A program made the position numbers and the translations under genes. 64,000 nt of DNA from Chloroflexota bacterium (GTDB lineage: Bacteria; Chloroflexota; Anaerolineae; Anaerolineales; Anaerolineaceae). Positions 56,465 through 64,000 of the stretch are shown piece by piece. Location: contig SLTK01000007.1 in the NCBI GenBank assembly GCA_004347695.1, positions 536,823-600,822 of the forward strand, read 5' to 3'. Each line of letters starts with the position of its first letter. Positions within the stretch are counted from its first letter, which is position 1. The notes beneath the pieces are model-generated. The model saw nothing but the letters and a program-made list of their open reading frames with translations. It ran no database searches and was not told where the DNA came from.

Positions 56465-56588
56465 GTCACCTATTCGGGGGATTACCCCGGAAAGGCAGGG
56501 TGAAATTGGCGGAAAGGCATCGCTAATTCGGTTTCGTATATACTTAAATTTCGGATAAGAAACCTCTCTCGAGAATAAACAAGGGAAA

Positions 56589-57704
56589 ATGCACTCGCTT
56601 TCTACCACAACAACCAGTAACCATGCGTTCAGGTTTCATTTCGTCAAGGGATTGTTGACGGCTCTTATTGTTTTGTTCGGCCTGGGCGTTTTCTTTTTCT
56701 TTATTTTTAATTCGGGAATCAACGCGAACACCAGGGCGTCTTTCACCGGTATGATTACCGGTGAGGCCCATCGCCCGTTCGTGACGCGCGTTTTTCTGCC
56801 ATGGTTGACCCGCGGGATCACAGCCTTATTTCCGGCATCCGTCCACGAAGCGGCCAAAACCCTGGCAACAAGCAGTGACTTCATGGGCTCACTACTGGGC
56901 GAATACAATGCTCCCTCCGATTTTGCGTTGGAAGCACTGATCAGCCTTGGGTTGCAGTTATTGTGTGTTCAGGGTTTCGCGTTTGCTTTTCGCGGGTTAT
57001 TTCGCAAGGTGTATAAAACTCCCGCCCTCATCTCAGAACTGACTACACTGGTCGTATTACTTGGACTGGCACCGATGCTGTTTTTAGGTTATCTGTACGA
57101 TTTACCGAACCTGTTCCTTTCAACCCTTGGGCTTTATTGCATTGCTGCAAAGCTTAAAAGAAGCTATTTCCTTGTGCTTGCTCTGGCCGTTCTCAACAAA
57201 GAAACGGCTATTGTGCTGGCTGTGCCGGCCATTCTTCTTTTCTGGGATTTACAGTACCCCTCATTCAAAAAAGTATTGTTTGGAACACTGGCACAGTTGG
57301 GTATTTTTCTGGCCCTTCGAGTACCGGTTAGTCTGCTCTATCGCAATAATCCCGGCGGATTTTTTGAAGCTCACCTGGCTGACCATATCGAAATGTTCCG
57401 GGATTATCCGGTCATCGGCATCATTAGCATTCTGATTGCGGCAGGGATGATCCTGCTCGTGTTTCACAAATGGCGCCAAAAACCGGCTGTTGCGGTGCTC
57501 GGAGCCGCCCCGGGATTACTCTTGCTTGTACTCTTTATGTTCGGTGGAATCGCTTTTGAAATACGGGTTTTCTATGAAGTTTATGCGGCTGGATTCTTGT
57601 GCATAATCTCAACACTCATGGCGCGGAAAATGCCCTTGGAAACAAGTTTACCAACCATGCAGGAATGGTTGGCCAGTATGCCCGTTTTTTTGGCCGGCAG
57701 GTAA
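56589..57704 (+). CDS. Polytopic membrane protein of unknown function
   Basis: The 371-residue protein has about nine hydrophobic helices, beginning VKGLLTALIVLFGLGVFFFFIF. A first loop contains SFTGMITGEAHRPFVTRVFLPW, and the middle has ALAVLNKETAIVLAVPAI. The NKET segment recalls the conserved acidic/Lys positions of some GT-C-like or DUF2029-like integral membrane glycosyltransferases, but the similarity is weak and no function is claimed. AAGGGAAA precedes the ATG. It is a single gene divergent from clpC. Confidence 0.6.
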   Translation: MHSLSTTTTSNHAFRFHFVKGLLTALIVLFGLGVFFFFIFNSGINANTRASFTGMITGEAHRPFVTRVFLPWLTRGITALFPASVHEAAKTLATSSDFMGSLLGEYNAPSDFALEALISLGLQLLCVQGFAFAFRGLFRKVYKTPALISELTTLVVLLGLAPMLFLGYLYDLPNLFLSTLGLYCIAAKLKRSYFLVLALAVLNKETAIVLAVPAILLFWDLQYPSFKKVLFGTLAQLGIFLALRVPVSLLYRNNPGGFFEAHLADHIEMFRDYPVIGIISILIAAGMILLVFHKWRQKPAVAVLGAAPGLLLLVLFMFGGIAFEIRVFYEVYAAGFLCIISTLMARKMPLETSLPTMQEWLASMPVFLAGR

Positions 57705-57728
57705 AGCAAACCAGGAATTAATTACTGC

Positions 57729-58778
57729 CTAATCGCTGAGCAAATATGCCAGAATCCATTGTGTGGTGGCAACCAGTGCATCGGTGTGGGTGCGCTCGTA
57801 ATTATGCGAGGCGTCCACCCCCGGACCGATGAGCGCTACCTGTAGATCGGCGCCGGTGCGCAGCAGCGCGCCGCCGTCTGAGCCATAGTAAGGATAGATA
57901 TCGACCTTGTAAGGGATCTGGTTTTCATCCGCTATGTTGCGCAAACGCGTGCTGAGTTCGTGGTGGTAAGGTCCGCCAGAATCTTTGACACACAGGGTTA
58001 CGTGGAACTCGTCTGAGGTTTGGCCATCGCCGACGGCAGCCATATCCACGACCACCAGCTCACCTACATTGGCCGGGAAACCGGTAGAAGCGCCATGCCC
58101 GACCTCTTCAAAATTGCTGATAAGAAAGGATGTGGTCTGCCTGGGTTGGATTCCGGCAGTTTGCAGCGCCTGGACTGCCGCTACCAGGCAGGCCACACAG
58201 GCTTTGTCATCCAGGTGGCGGGAACGGACGAATCCATTGGTGAGCTCCACTCGCGGGTCAAAGGACACAAAGTCGCCCACCTCAATGCCCAGGGCGCGCG
58301 TTTCCTGCTCATTAGTTGTCCGTTCATCCAACCGGATTTCAAGGGTTTCGGCATCGCGTGCCATCGACGAGACTTTACTGCCGTAAACGTGGCTGGATGC
58401 AGCCTGGAGGAGGATACTGCCGCGCAATTTATGCCCGCTGCGGGTAAATACAGTAACGCCTTCGCCTTCCACAGCATTCCACGGGTAACCGCCAAGCTGC
58501 GTCATGCGCAGCCGGCCGTTGGATTTAATCTCTTTGACCATTGCACCCAGCGTATCGACATGGGCAGTGAGTGCGCGCGGGCGGTCATCTGCCTGGCCCG
58601 GCCAGGTTGCCAGCAGAGCGCCTTTGCGCGTTTGTTTCAGCTTGAGCTGGGGAAAAGCAGCCAGCGCCTTTTGGGTATAAACAATTGCATCTTGAGTGTA
58701 GCCGGTTGGACTGGGTGTGTTTAGCAGCCCTACCAGAAAGTCGAGCAGATATGCAGTGTCTATGGATGGGATGGGCAT
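57729..58778 (-). CDS. M42-family aminopeptidase (cellulase M-like)
   Basis: The 349-residue metallopeptidase has the two-metal site of clan MH: ALTAHVDTLGAMV (His73, Asp75), SRHLDDKACVACL (bridging Asp), NFEEVGHGAS (catalytic Glu and a ligand Glu), VVVDMAAVGD and a final ASHNYERTHTDAL with the last His. M42 enzymes are large oligomeric aminopeptidases that trim peptides in the cytosol. GAGG lies 5 nt before the ATG. It is followed by no obvious operon partner. Confidence 0.9.
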   Translation of the reverse strand: MPIPSIDTAYLLDFLVGLLNTPSPTGYTQDAIVYTQKALAAFPQLKLKQTRKGALLATWPGQADDRPRALTAHVDTLGAMVKEIKSNGRLRMTQLGGYPWNAVEGEGVTVFTRSGHKLRGSILLQAASSHVYGSKVSSMARDAETLEIRLDERTTNEQETRALGIEVGDFVSFDPRVELTNGFVRSRHLDDKACVACLVAAVQALQTAGIQPRQTTSFLISNFEEVGHGASTGFPANVGELVVVDMAAVGDGQTSDEFHVTLCVKDSGGPYHHELSTRLRNIADENQIPYKVDIYPYYGSDGGALLRTGADLQVALIGPGVDASHNYERTHTDALVATTQWILAYLLSD

Positions 58779-58824
58779 GGTGTCCTCGCGATGTTCGTGC
58801 GGTATGCCAACTACACCGGGGCGT

Positions 58825-59253
58825 TTACGGGCCAGGTTCGATTCCCTCGTAGGCAGAAATAATTTGCCGCCACTCAGGCCAGACAGGAACGCTCTTCTTC
58901 TGGTTATAGTTGTAAGTAACCATTACAAACTCGGCGCGCGACTTTACCTCACCGGTGTCCTGGTTTTCGATGATGTATTCCATGGTTAAACTTTTATTGC
59001 CAATGCGCGAGATCCGCATCCCGACTCTGATCTGTTCATCGTATTCGATGGGCGCCAGAAAGCTGATATGCGCATCTGCGACGATTAATGGAAAGTCAAG
59101 GAAATTATTGCCTTTGAACAAACCCAGTTGGTGCACATAAGTAAAGCGCACATGCTCCATAAAGGTCAAAAAACGCGCATTGTTAACGTGCCATTGAGGA
59201 TCCAGATCGCCATAGCGAAGCTGCAAGGGGAGATAAAAGCGAAATTCACTCAT
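58825..59253 (-). CDS. Acyl-CoA thioesterase, 4HBT (YbgC-like) hot-dog fold
   Basis: The 142-residue single hot-dog protein has RYGDLDPQWHVNNARFLTFMEHVRFTYV-type start (read in parts: LRYGDLDPQWHVNNARF carries the catalytic Asp), then EYDEQIRVGMRISRIGNKSL and RAEFVMVTYNYNQKKS. Such 4HBT enzymes cleave acyl-CoA thioesters, often of short or aromatic acids. The substrate is unknown. It lies 46 bp upstream of the M42 gene on the same strand and may share its transcript. Confidence 0.85.
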   Translation of the reverse strand: MSEFRFYLPLQLRYGDLDPQWHVNNARFLTFMEHVRFTYVHQLGLFKGNNFLDFPLIVADAHISFLAPIEYDEQIRVGMRISRIGNKSLTMEYIIENQDTGEVKSRAEFVMVTYNYNQKKSVPVWPEWRQIISAYEGIEPGP

Positions 59254-59390
59254 GGGTGTGATTATAACTGGGCGGCGTACGCATGTCGAGCAAAATATTT
59301 CGCTGCGTTACCTGAGAAGCTAAATGTCATTCCAATGCGTGACCTTAGTCACTTGTGTAATAATTCACGTTTCAATAAACTAAATTAATA

Positions 59391-59426
59391 ACCTGATAAA
59401 TAAGGTCGAAAATTCGGATTTATAGT
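59391..59426 (+). promoter_or_regulatory. Promoter/operator region of the Rrf2 regulator
   Basis: ACCT-N8-AGGT (59391-59406) and the 10-bp palindrome CGAAAATTCG (59407-59416) abut a -10-like TATAGT (59421-59426) about 20 bp before the ATG. The sites may be autoregulatory operators of the Rrf2 protein. The leader is about 14 nt with AAGGA. Confidence 0.45.
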
Positions 59427-59446
59427 ATTGATAAGGAACCGCTACC

Positions 59447-59851
59447 ATGCAAATTACCAGACAAGCCGATTATGCCCTGCGGGCGATGTATTACCTGTCC
59501 AAACTGGAGCCGTCAGAACGGGCAGCTACCAGTCTGATTGCAGATGAACAGCGGATTCCCCCCTCATTCCTGGCAAAAATCATCTCGCAGCTTTCGATCG
59601 CGGGTTTAATTCACACTTCCCGGGGTGCGCGCGGCGGAGTCTCGCTGGCCCGACCCCCCGAATCTATCTCCATCCTTGAAGTGGTCGAGGCGATTGATGG
59701 GCCGTTGACGTTGAATGAATGCACACACTCCATAGAAGGCTGCCCTTTCGGTGAGAATTGCCCGATCCGCCCGGTTTGGTGTGATGCGCAATCCGAACTG
59801 GCGGAACGCCTGCGCAACACAAGTTTTGCGGCTCTGGGTGTCGCCGCATAA
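59447..59851 (+). CDS. Rrf2-family transcriptional regulator with four cysteines
   Basis: The 134-residue regulator has an N-terminal winged helix (MQITRQADYALRAMYYLSKL, RIPPSFLAKIISQLSIAGLI, TSRGARGGVSLARPP) and a C-terminal cysteine cluster Cys92, Cys99, Cys105, Cys112. Rrf2 members such as IscR, NsrR and RsrR bind Fe-S clusters through three cysteines here and sense iron-sulfur status, nitric oxide or redox. The four cysteines fit an Fe-S sensor, though the ligand set is unproven. It is monocistronic, with operator-like repeats upstream. Confidence 0.9.
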   Translation: MQITRQADYALRAMYYLSKLEPSERAATSLIADEQRIPPSFLAKIISQLSIAGLIHTSRGARGGVSLARPPESISILEVVEAIDGPLTLNECTHSIEGCPFGENCPIRPVWCDAQSELAERLRNTSFAALGVAA

Positions 59852-60029
59852 CTCATTCGCGATGACCTCCGCCGTCCCGATCAACCGGCAATGGGTGATT
59901 GTCCTTTGTAATGGTAATTGTCGTCATTTATTCCACCACAAATGCGTTTCCACGCCCGCCCGCTTTTGGGACAGCCCCTTTATTATCCACAGCGATTTCA
60001 AGCGAGGATGGCTTTCCCGCTCGGGTTGA

Positions 60030-60842
60030 TTACAGCTTACGCAGGTAGGATTCCAATTCATCCATCGGCGTGCGCGAGGTCATATCCAGGCTGAGCGGCG
60101 TGACTGCCACAACCTGTTCCACTGCCAGGGCATGGACGTCGGTGTCTTTGTGAACGTTGCTGGGATCGATGCGAATATCATACCCAATGGGGCCGGGCGA
60201 CTCCAGCACGCCGGGGCGAACTGTGCGCGGAATATAGTACGGCTGCATGGACTGGCGGACCACACGCCAGGGCGTTTGGGGCGTCGCTGTAGCCGGTACG
60301 TCTATTTTGAGTACATGCACATCGGATGGTGGGCGTCCATTCATCATGCGTTCAGCAAACAGGCAGGTAAAATACCCGGCAGCAGTGAATTGCACATCCG
60401 GCGAGTACCCCAGATAACTCCCATCCGTGATTTGCAGGGAAACCGCCAGCGCAGGGATGCCAAAGGCCGCACCTTCGAGCGCAGCTCCCACGGTTCCTGA
60501 GCTGGTGATACTGTTCCCAACATTTTCGCCGTAATTGATGCCGGAAACGATCAGATCCGGCTTATGCGGCAGCAGGTCTAGCACGGCGTAAATCACCGAT
60601 TGGGCCGGCGACCCGCCGACCGCGTAGACAGTCCACATTTGCCGGCCGATTTGTAGTTGGCGCGGGGTGATTACGCCGTCGGTGTGTATCGGGTGGCTGC
60701 GCCCGGCGCCGGAGAACTGCTGGCTGGGAGCCGCAACCGTCACAAAGCCAAGCTGAGAGAGCGCTTCAGCGGCTGCCCACAGGCCAGGCGATTCGATGCC
60801 GTCATCGTTGGTGAGCAGGATTTGTTTTCTGTCCGATTCCAT
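60030..60842 (-). CDS. surE: 5'-nucleotidase SurE
   Basis: The 270-residue phosphatase starts at ATG 60842 (MESDRKQILLTNDDGIESPG). It carries the SurE motifs ILLTNDDGI (metal Asp pair), PSQQFSGAGRSHPI, LIVSGINYGENVGNSITSSGTVGAALEG (in parts) and GIPALAVSLQ. The family dephosphorylates nucleoside 5'- and 3'-monophosphates with a divalent metal and acts in stationary-phase survival. TATAGT (60860-60855) ends 12 nt before the ATG, giving a very short leader. Confidence 0.93.
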   Translation of the reverse strand: MESDRKQILLTNDDGIESPGLWAAAEALSQLGFVTVAAPSQQFSGAGRSHPIHTDGVITPRQLQIGRQMWTVYAVGGSPAQSVIYAVLDLLPHKPDLIVSGINYGENVGNSITSSGTVGAALEGAAFGIPALAVSLQITDGSYLGYSPDVQFTAAGYFTCLFAERMMNGRPPSDVHVLKIDVPATATPQTPWRVVRQSMQPYYIPRTVRPGVLESPGPIGYDIRIDPSNVHKDTDVHALAVEQVVAVTPLSLDMTSRTPMDELESYLRKL

Positions 60843-60963
60843 AGGGTGGATTGTACTATAAGGATGGGCATTATTTAAGTGCAACAGATTGATTAAGAGC
60901 CACCGGATCCGTTGAGCGAAAACCTTATCTGCTTGCTATCAGAGAAAAAGTCAATTAAATCCA

Positions 60964-61010
60964 TTGATTTATACGCATATAGCACTAAAATGGTAATGTT
61001 ATTTTTACCA
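60964..61010 (+). promoter_or_regulatory. Promoter with palindromic operator before the secreted protein gene
   Basis: TTGATT (60964-60969), a 16-bp spacer and TAAAAT (60986-60991) form a promoter. TGGTAA-N8-TTACCA (60991-61010) overlaps the predicted start point near 60998, the position of a typical repressor site. Confidence 0.6.
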
Positions 61011-61053
61011 CCAGGGCTATTTTTCGATCCATTTTTTGTAATCGAGGGGGCGA

Positions 61054-62136
61054 ATGAAGCAGTTGATCTCCCTTACCGCCAGGAGTAGGAATTATTTCCT
61101 CGGTTTACTGACTTTATTCCTTTGCATCGTCCTAATCGGGATGATTGGGGCCAATCAGGCATTTGCAAGTCCCGCATTGATGCAAGGTGACCTGGACGAA
61201 AATAATTCAGATGATCCCGGAAACGTCCTGATAGAAAATTCGCCCAATCTTCTTCAAACGCCAGGCTATATCTATTGGCCGCTGATCATGAAAGATTATC
61301 GGCTGCCAACCACGCCGCTTCCCCCGACAGCAACTACCGTTCTCACGGGAGAACCAACACACGTCCCGACTTCAACCCTATCGCCTAATCCTGCATCCAC
61401 ACAAACGCAAACACCAACCCATTCCTCAACCCCAAGTTCGACACATACAGTGACCCCAACTCCGTCCAACACGCCGCTGCCACCCTGGACCAACCTTTTC
61501 TCGGAGACATTCGAAGGCGCATTCCCGGGTGAGTGGAGTCTATATAGTTATTGGTTCAACGGCTCAGATTGGCAGAACGTGACCAGTGCCATATCCTGGG
61601 GGAAGCGGACCTGCCAGGCAAACAGCGGGAGTTACGGTGGGTGGCCAGTTGGGGGTGGAACCTACGGGAGCGCTCTGCAATGCCTGGATGGCTATGCCGA
61701 TGATATTGAAACGTGGATGGTCTATGGACCACTTGACCTGAGCCAGGTAAAGGATGGATATATCTCGATCAAACTGTGGCTGGACATAGAAAACAAATAT
61801 GATTTCGTTGGCTGGGGCATATCGCTGAATAATGATACGGTGTATGGAAATGCTTTCACCGGATACAGCGGAAGCTGGTTCACGGATACGATGGATTTAA
61901 AAAGTGTTTACACTTTGGGGAATATTACCGGCCAACCCCAGGTATGGATCGCGATCTGGTTTGCCAGTAATTCAGCCAATCCCCATTATTACGAAGGCGT
62001 TGCTATTGATGACCTGGTGTTATCAACCTGCTCCTCGATGACGACCTGCTCCGGCAGCCCAAATATCTCTAAAATTAACGAAATGCCAAAGGCGTTAGAA
62101 CAGAGATTGTTTAGCTATCACAGGCAGAAGGATTGA
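61054..62136 (+). CDS. Secreted protein with Thr/Pro-rich linker and jelly-roll-like domain
   Basis: The 360-residue protein has a signal peptide (hydrophobic LGLLTLFLCIVLIGMIG, cleavage near QAFAS), a short acidic region and the motif GYIYWPLIMKDYRLP. A ~65-residue Thr/Ser/Pro-rich linker (about 88-148) follows. The C-terminal ~185-residue domain (LFSETFEGAFPGEWSLYSYW to GVAIDDLVLSTC) looks like a CBM/MAM-type jelly roll ending in the VAIDDLVL strand. Such domains often bind carbohydrates. GAGGGGG lies 5 nt before the ATG. It is likely an extracellular or surface-bound protein. Function unknown. Confidence 0.75.
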   Translation: MKQLISLTARSRNYFLGLLTLFLCIVLIGMIGANQAFASPALMQGDLDENNSDDPGNVLIENSPNLLQTPGYIYWPLIMKDYRLPTTPLPPTATTVLTGEPTHVPTSTLSPNPASTQTQTPTHSSTPSSTHTVTPTPSNTPLPPWTNLFSETFEGAFPGEWSLYSYWFNGSDWQNVTSAISWGKRTCQANSGSYGGWPVGGGTYGSALQCLDGYADDIETWMVYGPLDLSQVKDGYISIKLWLDIENKYDFVGWGISLNNDTVYGNAFTGYSGSWFTDTMDLKSVYTLGNITGQPQVWIAIWFASNSANPHYYEGVAIDDLVLSTCSSMTTCSGSPNISKINEMPKALEQRLFSYHRQKD

Positions 62137-62317
62137 CTGCCACCTTAACTCCTGGGGATCGACCGTTACATCCGGCGACGTTTGAGAAATTAGCTCGATT
62201 CTTTTATCAAGGCAATGAGTAGTTTCATAAAGCGCACAAGCGCGGGGTGCAAAATCCATTTTAAGTTGTTACAATACGATGTTCTAATCTAGCAATCCAA
62301 CCATAAAGGAGAGAATT

Positions 62318-63559
62318 ATGACCAGCGATTTTGACCAAACATTGCAGAAATATGCCGATTTGATCGTTCAGGTAGGGTTGAACCTGCGTGCAGGCCAAAA
62401 GTTGATCGTTCGCGCGCCGATTCAAGCGGCGCCGCTGGCACGGCTGGTCACAATTAGCGCTTACCGCGCCGGAGCGCGGTTGGTGGACGTGCTGTACTCG
62501 GATGAGGAAATCACCCTGGCCCGTTTCGAAAATGCGCCGCGCGATTCGTTCGCAGAATTCCCGGCTTACCGCGCCAAAGTGTTGGAAGAGTATGCAGCCA
62601 ACGGCGACGCAATGCTTTCGATTTACGCCGAGAACCCCGATCTGCTCAAGGGGCAGGATCCGAACCTGATTGGGATTGCTACCAAAGCAACTGCCACCCA
62701 TGCCAGGCCGTATTCGCAGTTGATTGCCCGCAACAACACTAACTGGCTGGTGGTCAGTATCCCGATCCCCTCCTGGGCCGCCAAGGTGTTTCCCGGCCTG
62801 AGCGCCGACGAGCAGATGACAAAATTGTGGGACGCCCTTTTTGAAGTGACCCGGCTGAAACGGCCCGATCCGGTGGCAGATTGGAAAGAACATATTCGCC
62901 AGTTGGGCGCCCGAAAAGAAATGCTGAACAACAAGCGATATGCCGCGCTTAAATACCGCGCTGCGGGGACAGACCTGACCATTGGCCTGCCGGATGGGCA
63001 CATCTGGTACGGCGGAGACGTCAAAGCAGCCAACGGTATCAACTTTATTCCCAATATGCCTACCGAGGAAGTCTTTACCATGCCGCACAAGGACCGGGTG
63101 GATGGCGTGGTTCGTTCCAGCCTGCCGCTCAGCTACAGCGGAACCTTGATCGAAAATTTCAGTCTGACCTTCAAGGGCGGTAAAGTGGTGGATTACAAAG
63201 CTGAAAAAGGTGAGCATGCGCTGAAGAATCTACTGGAAATGGACGAGGGCTCGGCCCGGTTGGGAGAGGTGGCACTGGTGCCGCACAATTCGCCGATTGC
63301 CCAGTCCAAATTAATGTTCTTCAACACGCTGTTTGACGAGAATGCCGCTTCGCATCTGGCGCTGGGACGCGCTTACCAGTTCACCATGCAGGGCGGCGAG
63401 CAAATGAACGAGGAACAGTTTGCGGCTGCCGGCGGTAACGTCAGCCTGGCGCATGTCGATTTCATGGTCGGTTCCGGCCAGATGGATATCGACGGCGTTT
63501 TTGCCGACGGTAAAACTGAGCCGCTGATGCGCAATGGCGAGTGGGTCACGCCGGTTTAG
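62318..63559 (+). CDS. M29-family aminopeptidase (thermophilic AmpS/AmpT type)
   Basis: The 413-residue enzyme has the M29 pattern. The N-terminal domain has YADLIVQVGLNLRAGQKLIVRAP. Metal ligands lie in MPTEEVFTMPHKDRVDG (Glu) and KGEHALKNLLEMDEGSARLGE (Glu, His), followed by FDENAASHLALGRAY (His) and LAHVDFMVGSGQMDIDG (His, Asp). It removes N-terminal residues from peptides. AAAGGAGAG lies 7 nt before the ATG, a strong ribosome-binding site. No operon partner follows; a repeat-rich spacer comes next. Confidence 0.92.
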   Translation: MTSDFDQTLQKYADLIVQVGLNLRAGQKLIVRAPIQAAPLARLVTISAYRAGARLVDVLYSDEEITLARFENAPRDSFAEFPAYRAKVLEEYAANGDAMLSIYAENPDLLKGQDPNLIGIATKATATHARPYSQLIARNNTNWLVVSIPIPSWAAKVFPGLSADEQMTKLWDALFEVTRLKRPDPVADWKEHIRQLGARKEMLNNKRYAALKYRAAGTDLTIGLPDGHIWYGGDVKAANGINFIPNMPTEEVFTMPHKDRVDGVVRSSLPLSYSGTLIENFSLTFKGGKVVDYKAEKGEHALKNLLEMDEGSARLGEVALVPHNSPIAQSKLMFFNTLFDENAASHLALGRAYQFTMQGGEQMNEEQFAAAGGNVSLAHVDFMVGSGQMDIDGVFADGKTEPLMRNGEWVTPV

Positions 63560-63653
63560 TTTTTAAACCAGAGGGCTTAACTGTGGTCAGGGCAAGGAGA
63601 ACCCGGTGGCTGCCCGCACTCACAGAGCACCCGGTGGGTGGGGCACTCTGCGA

Positions 63654-63744
63654 GTGAGCCTGTCGAAGCCCGGTGAGTGAGCTTGTCGAAGCCAGCGCTT
63701 ACTCACCGCATGCCCTCCGACCCTTCGACCCTTCGACAAGCTCA
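63654..63744. repeat. Direct and inverted copies of a CTTCGACAAGCTCA-type extragenic repeat
   Basis: Two direct copies, GTGAGCCTGTCGAAGCC (63654-63670) and GTGAGCTTGTCGAAGCC (63677-63693), are followed by an inverted copy CTTCGACAAGCTCA (63731-63744). The type is common between genes in many bacteria. The copies could form a hairpin between the M29 gene and the methyltransferase. Confidence 0.8.
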
Positions 63745-63820
63745 GTGCAGGCATGCTCAGGGCACGAGTTAACGTAATAATTTGCCGACCGAAAAACCTT
63801 ATTTGGGTGTCCCCTTCGAT

Positions 63821-63826
63821 TAAAAT
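63821..63826 (+). promoter_or_regulatory. -10 element of the methyltransferase gene, probable leaderless start
   Basis: TAAAAT ends 6 nt before the ATG at 63833 and there is no Shine-Dalgarno sequence, as at 24725-24737. Confidence 0.45.
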
Positions 63827-63832
63827 AGAAGC

Positions 63833-64000
63833 ATGCTCCCAAACCGCATCTACTTTGGCGACAATCTATCCATTCTGCGGACGCTGCCCGCAGAATCGGT
63901 CGAGTTGATTTACATCGACCCGCCGTTCAACACCGGCAAGACCCAGGCACGCACCCAGATCAAAACGGAACGTAACCAGAATGGCAACCGCACCGGCTTT
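63833..64000 (+). CDS. Site-specific DNA-methyltransferase, partial (N-terminal 56 residues)
   Basis: The gene starts at ATG 63833 (MLPNRIYFGDNLSILRTLP) and runs off the right edge. YIDPPFNTGK at about residues 28-37 is the catalytic motif IV (DPPF type) of amino-methyltransferases that modify adenine N6 or cytosine N4. A motif near the start and the early position of DPPF fit the beta-class order. It could belong to a type III or other restriction-modification system or be an orphan; the rest lies outside the window. Confidence 0.85.
   Translation, partial: MLPNRIYFGDNLSILRTLPAESVELIYIDPPFNTGKTQARTQIKTERNQNGNRTGF

Noticed and set aside
56345-56588. CIRCE or CtsR-type operator before clpC
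   Set aside because: No TTAGCACTC-N9-GAGTGCTAA or CtsR heptad repeat was found; only an ordinary promoter and a GC hairpin are visible.
62261-63217. Long minus-strand open frame under the M29 aminopeptidase gene
   Set aside because: It is antisense to a complete, motif-bearing peptidase with a strong ribosome-binding site.

Overview
The window looks like a chromosomal piece of a Chloroflexota bacterium, most likely Anaerolineae-like. This is inferred from gene content: a fused glycyl-tRNA synthetase alpha-beta chain, a dnaG-sigA pair, clpC, an Flp-type pilin, secreted proteins carrying a YLPLVM-like motif, and many anaerobe-type accessory enzymes. No rRNA, tRNA, CRISPR array, transposase or phage gene was found. 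The window is cut inside genes at both ends.

Bases 1-24.6 kb are almost entirely minus strand and form a surface-glycan locus. A near-consensus promoter (16020-16048) drives a MarR-type regulator and then a tightly packed operon, with many 4-bp ATGA or GTGA overlaps. It encodes GDP-fucose synthase, a Wzm/Wzt-type ABC exporter, several glycosyltransferases, an asparagine-synthetase-like protein, PseB, an RmlD-like reductase, two NeuB-family synthases and an SpsF-type cytidylyltransferase. Together they suggest a glycan carrying nonulosonic-acid-like and fucose-like sugars, exported by an ABC transporter. A four-helix-bundle (S23/IVS family) gene flanked by inverted arrays of 7-bp repeats interrupts this operon and is the most unusual object in the window. 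Upstream lie GDP-mannose dehydratase, a lipoprotein, a separately transcribed repeat-containing surface protein, an LPG-synthase-like membrane protein and further glycosyltransferases.

Bases 24.7-33.4 kb hold mixed metabolism and signalling: a stand-alone methionine-synthase-activation-domain protein, dCMP deaminase, a DinB-like protein, acyl-ACP thioesterase, an acylating aldehyde dehydrogenase, a phosphodiesterase-family protein, a PAS-GAF-GGDEF diguanylate cyclase and a phosphoribosyltransferase with a repeat-rich leader.

Bases 33.4-46.4 kb carry DoxX, a three-gene UDP-ManNAcA/glycosyltransferase operon divergent from murJ and a SagB-type oxidoreductase, a noncoding repeat region, a secreted subtilisin, a receiver-roadblock protein and an orphan family-5 solute-binding lipoprotein.

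Bases 46.7-64 kb are mostly core genes: glyQS, an orphan Flp pilin, dnaG, sigA, clpC, an M42 peptidase, a thioesterase, an Rrf2 regulator, surE, a secreted jelly-roll-like protein, an M29 aminopeptidase and, at the right edge, the start of a DNA methyltransferase. Several genes have a -10 element ending 6-8 nt before the start codon, which suggests leaderless transcripts. Others use extended -10 promoters.
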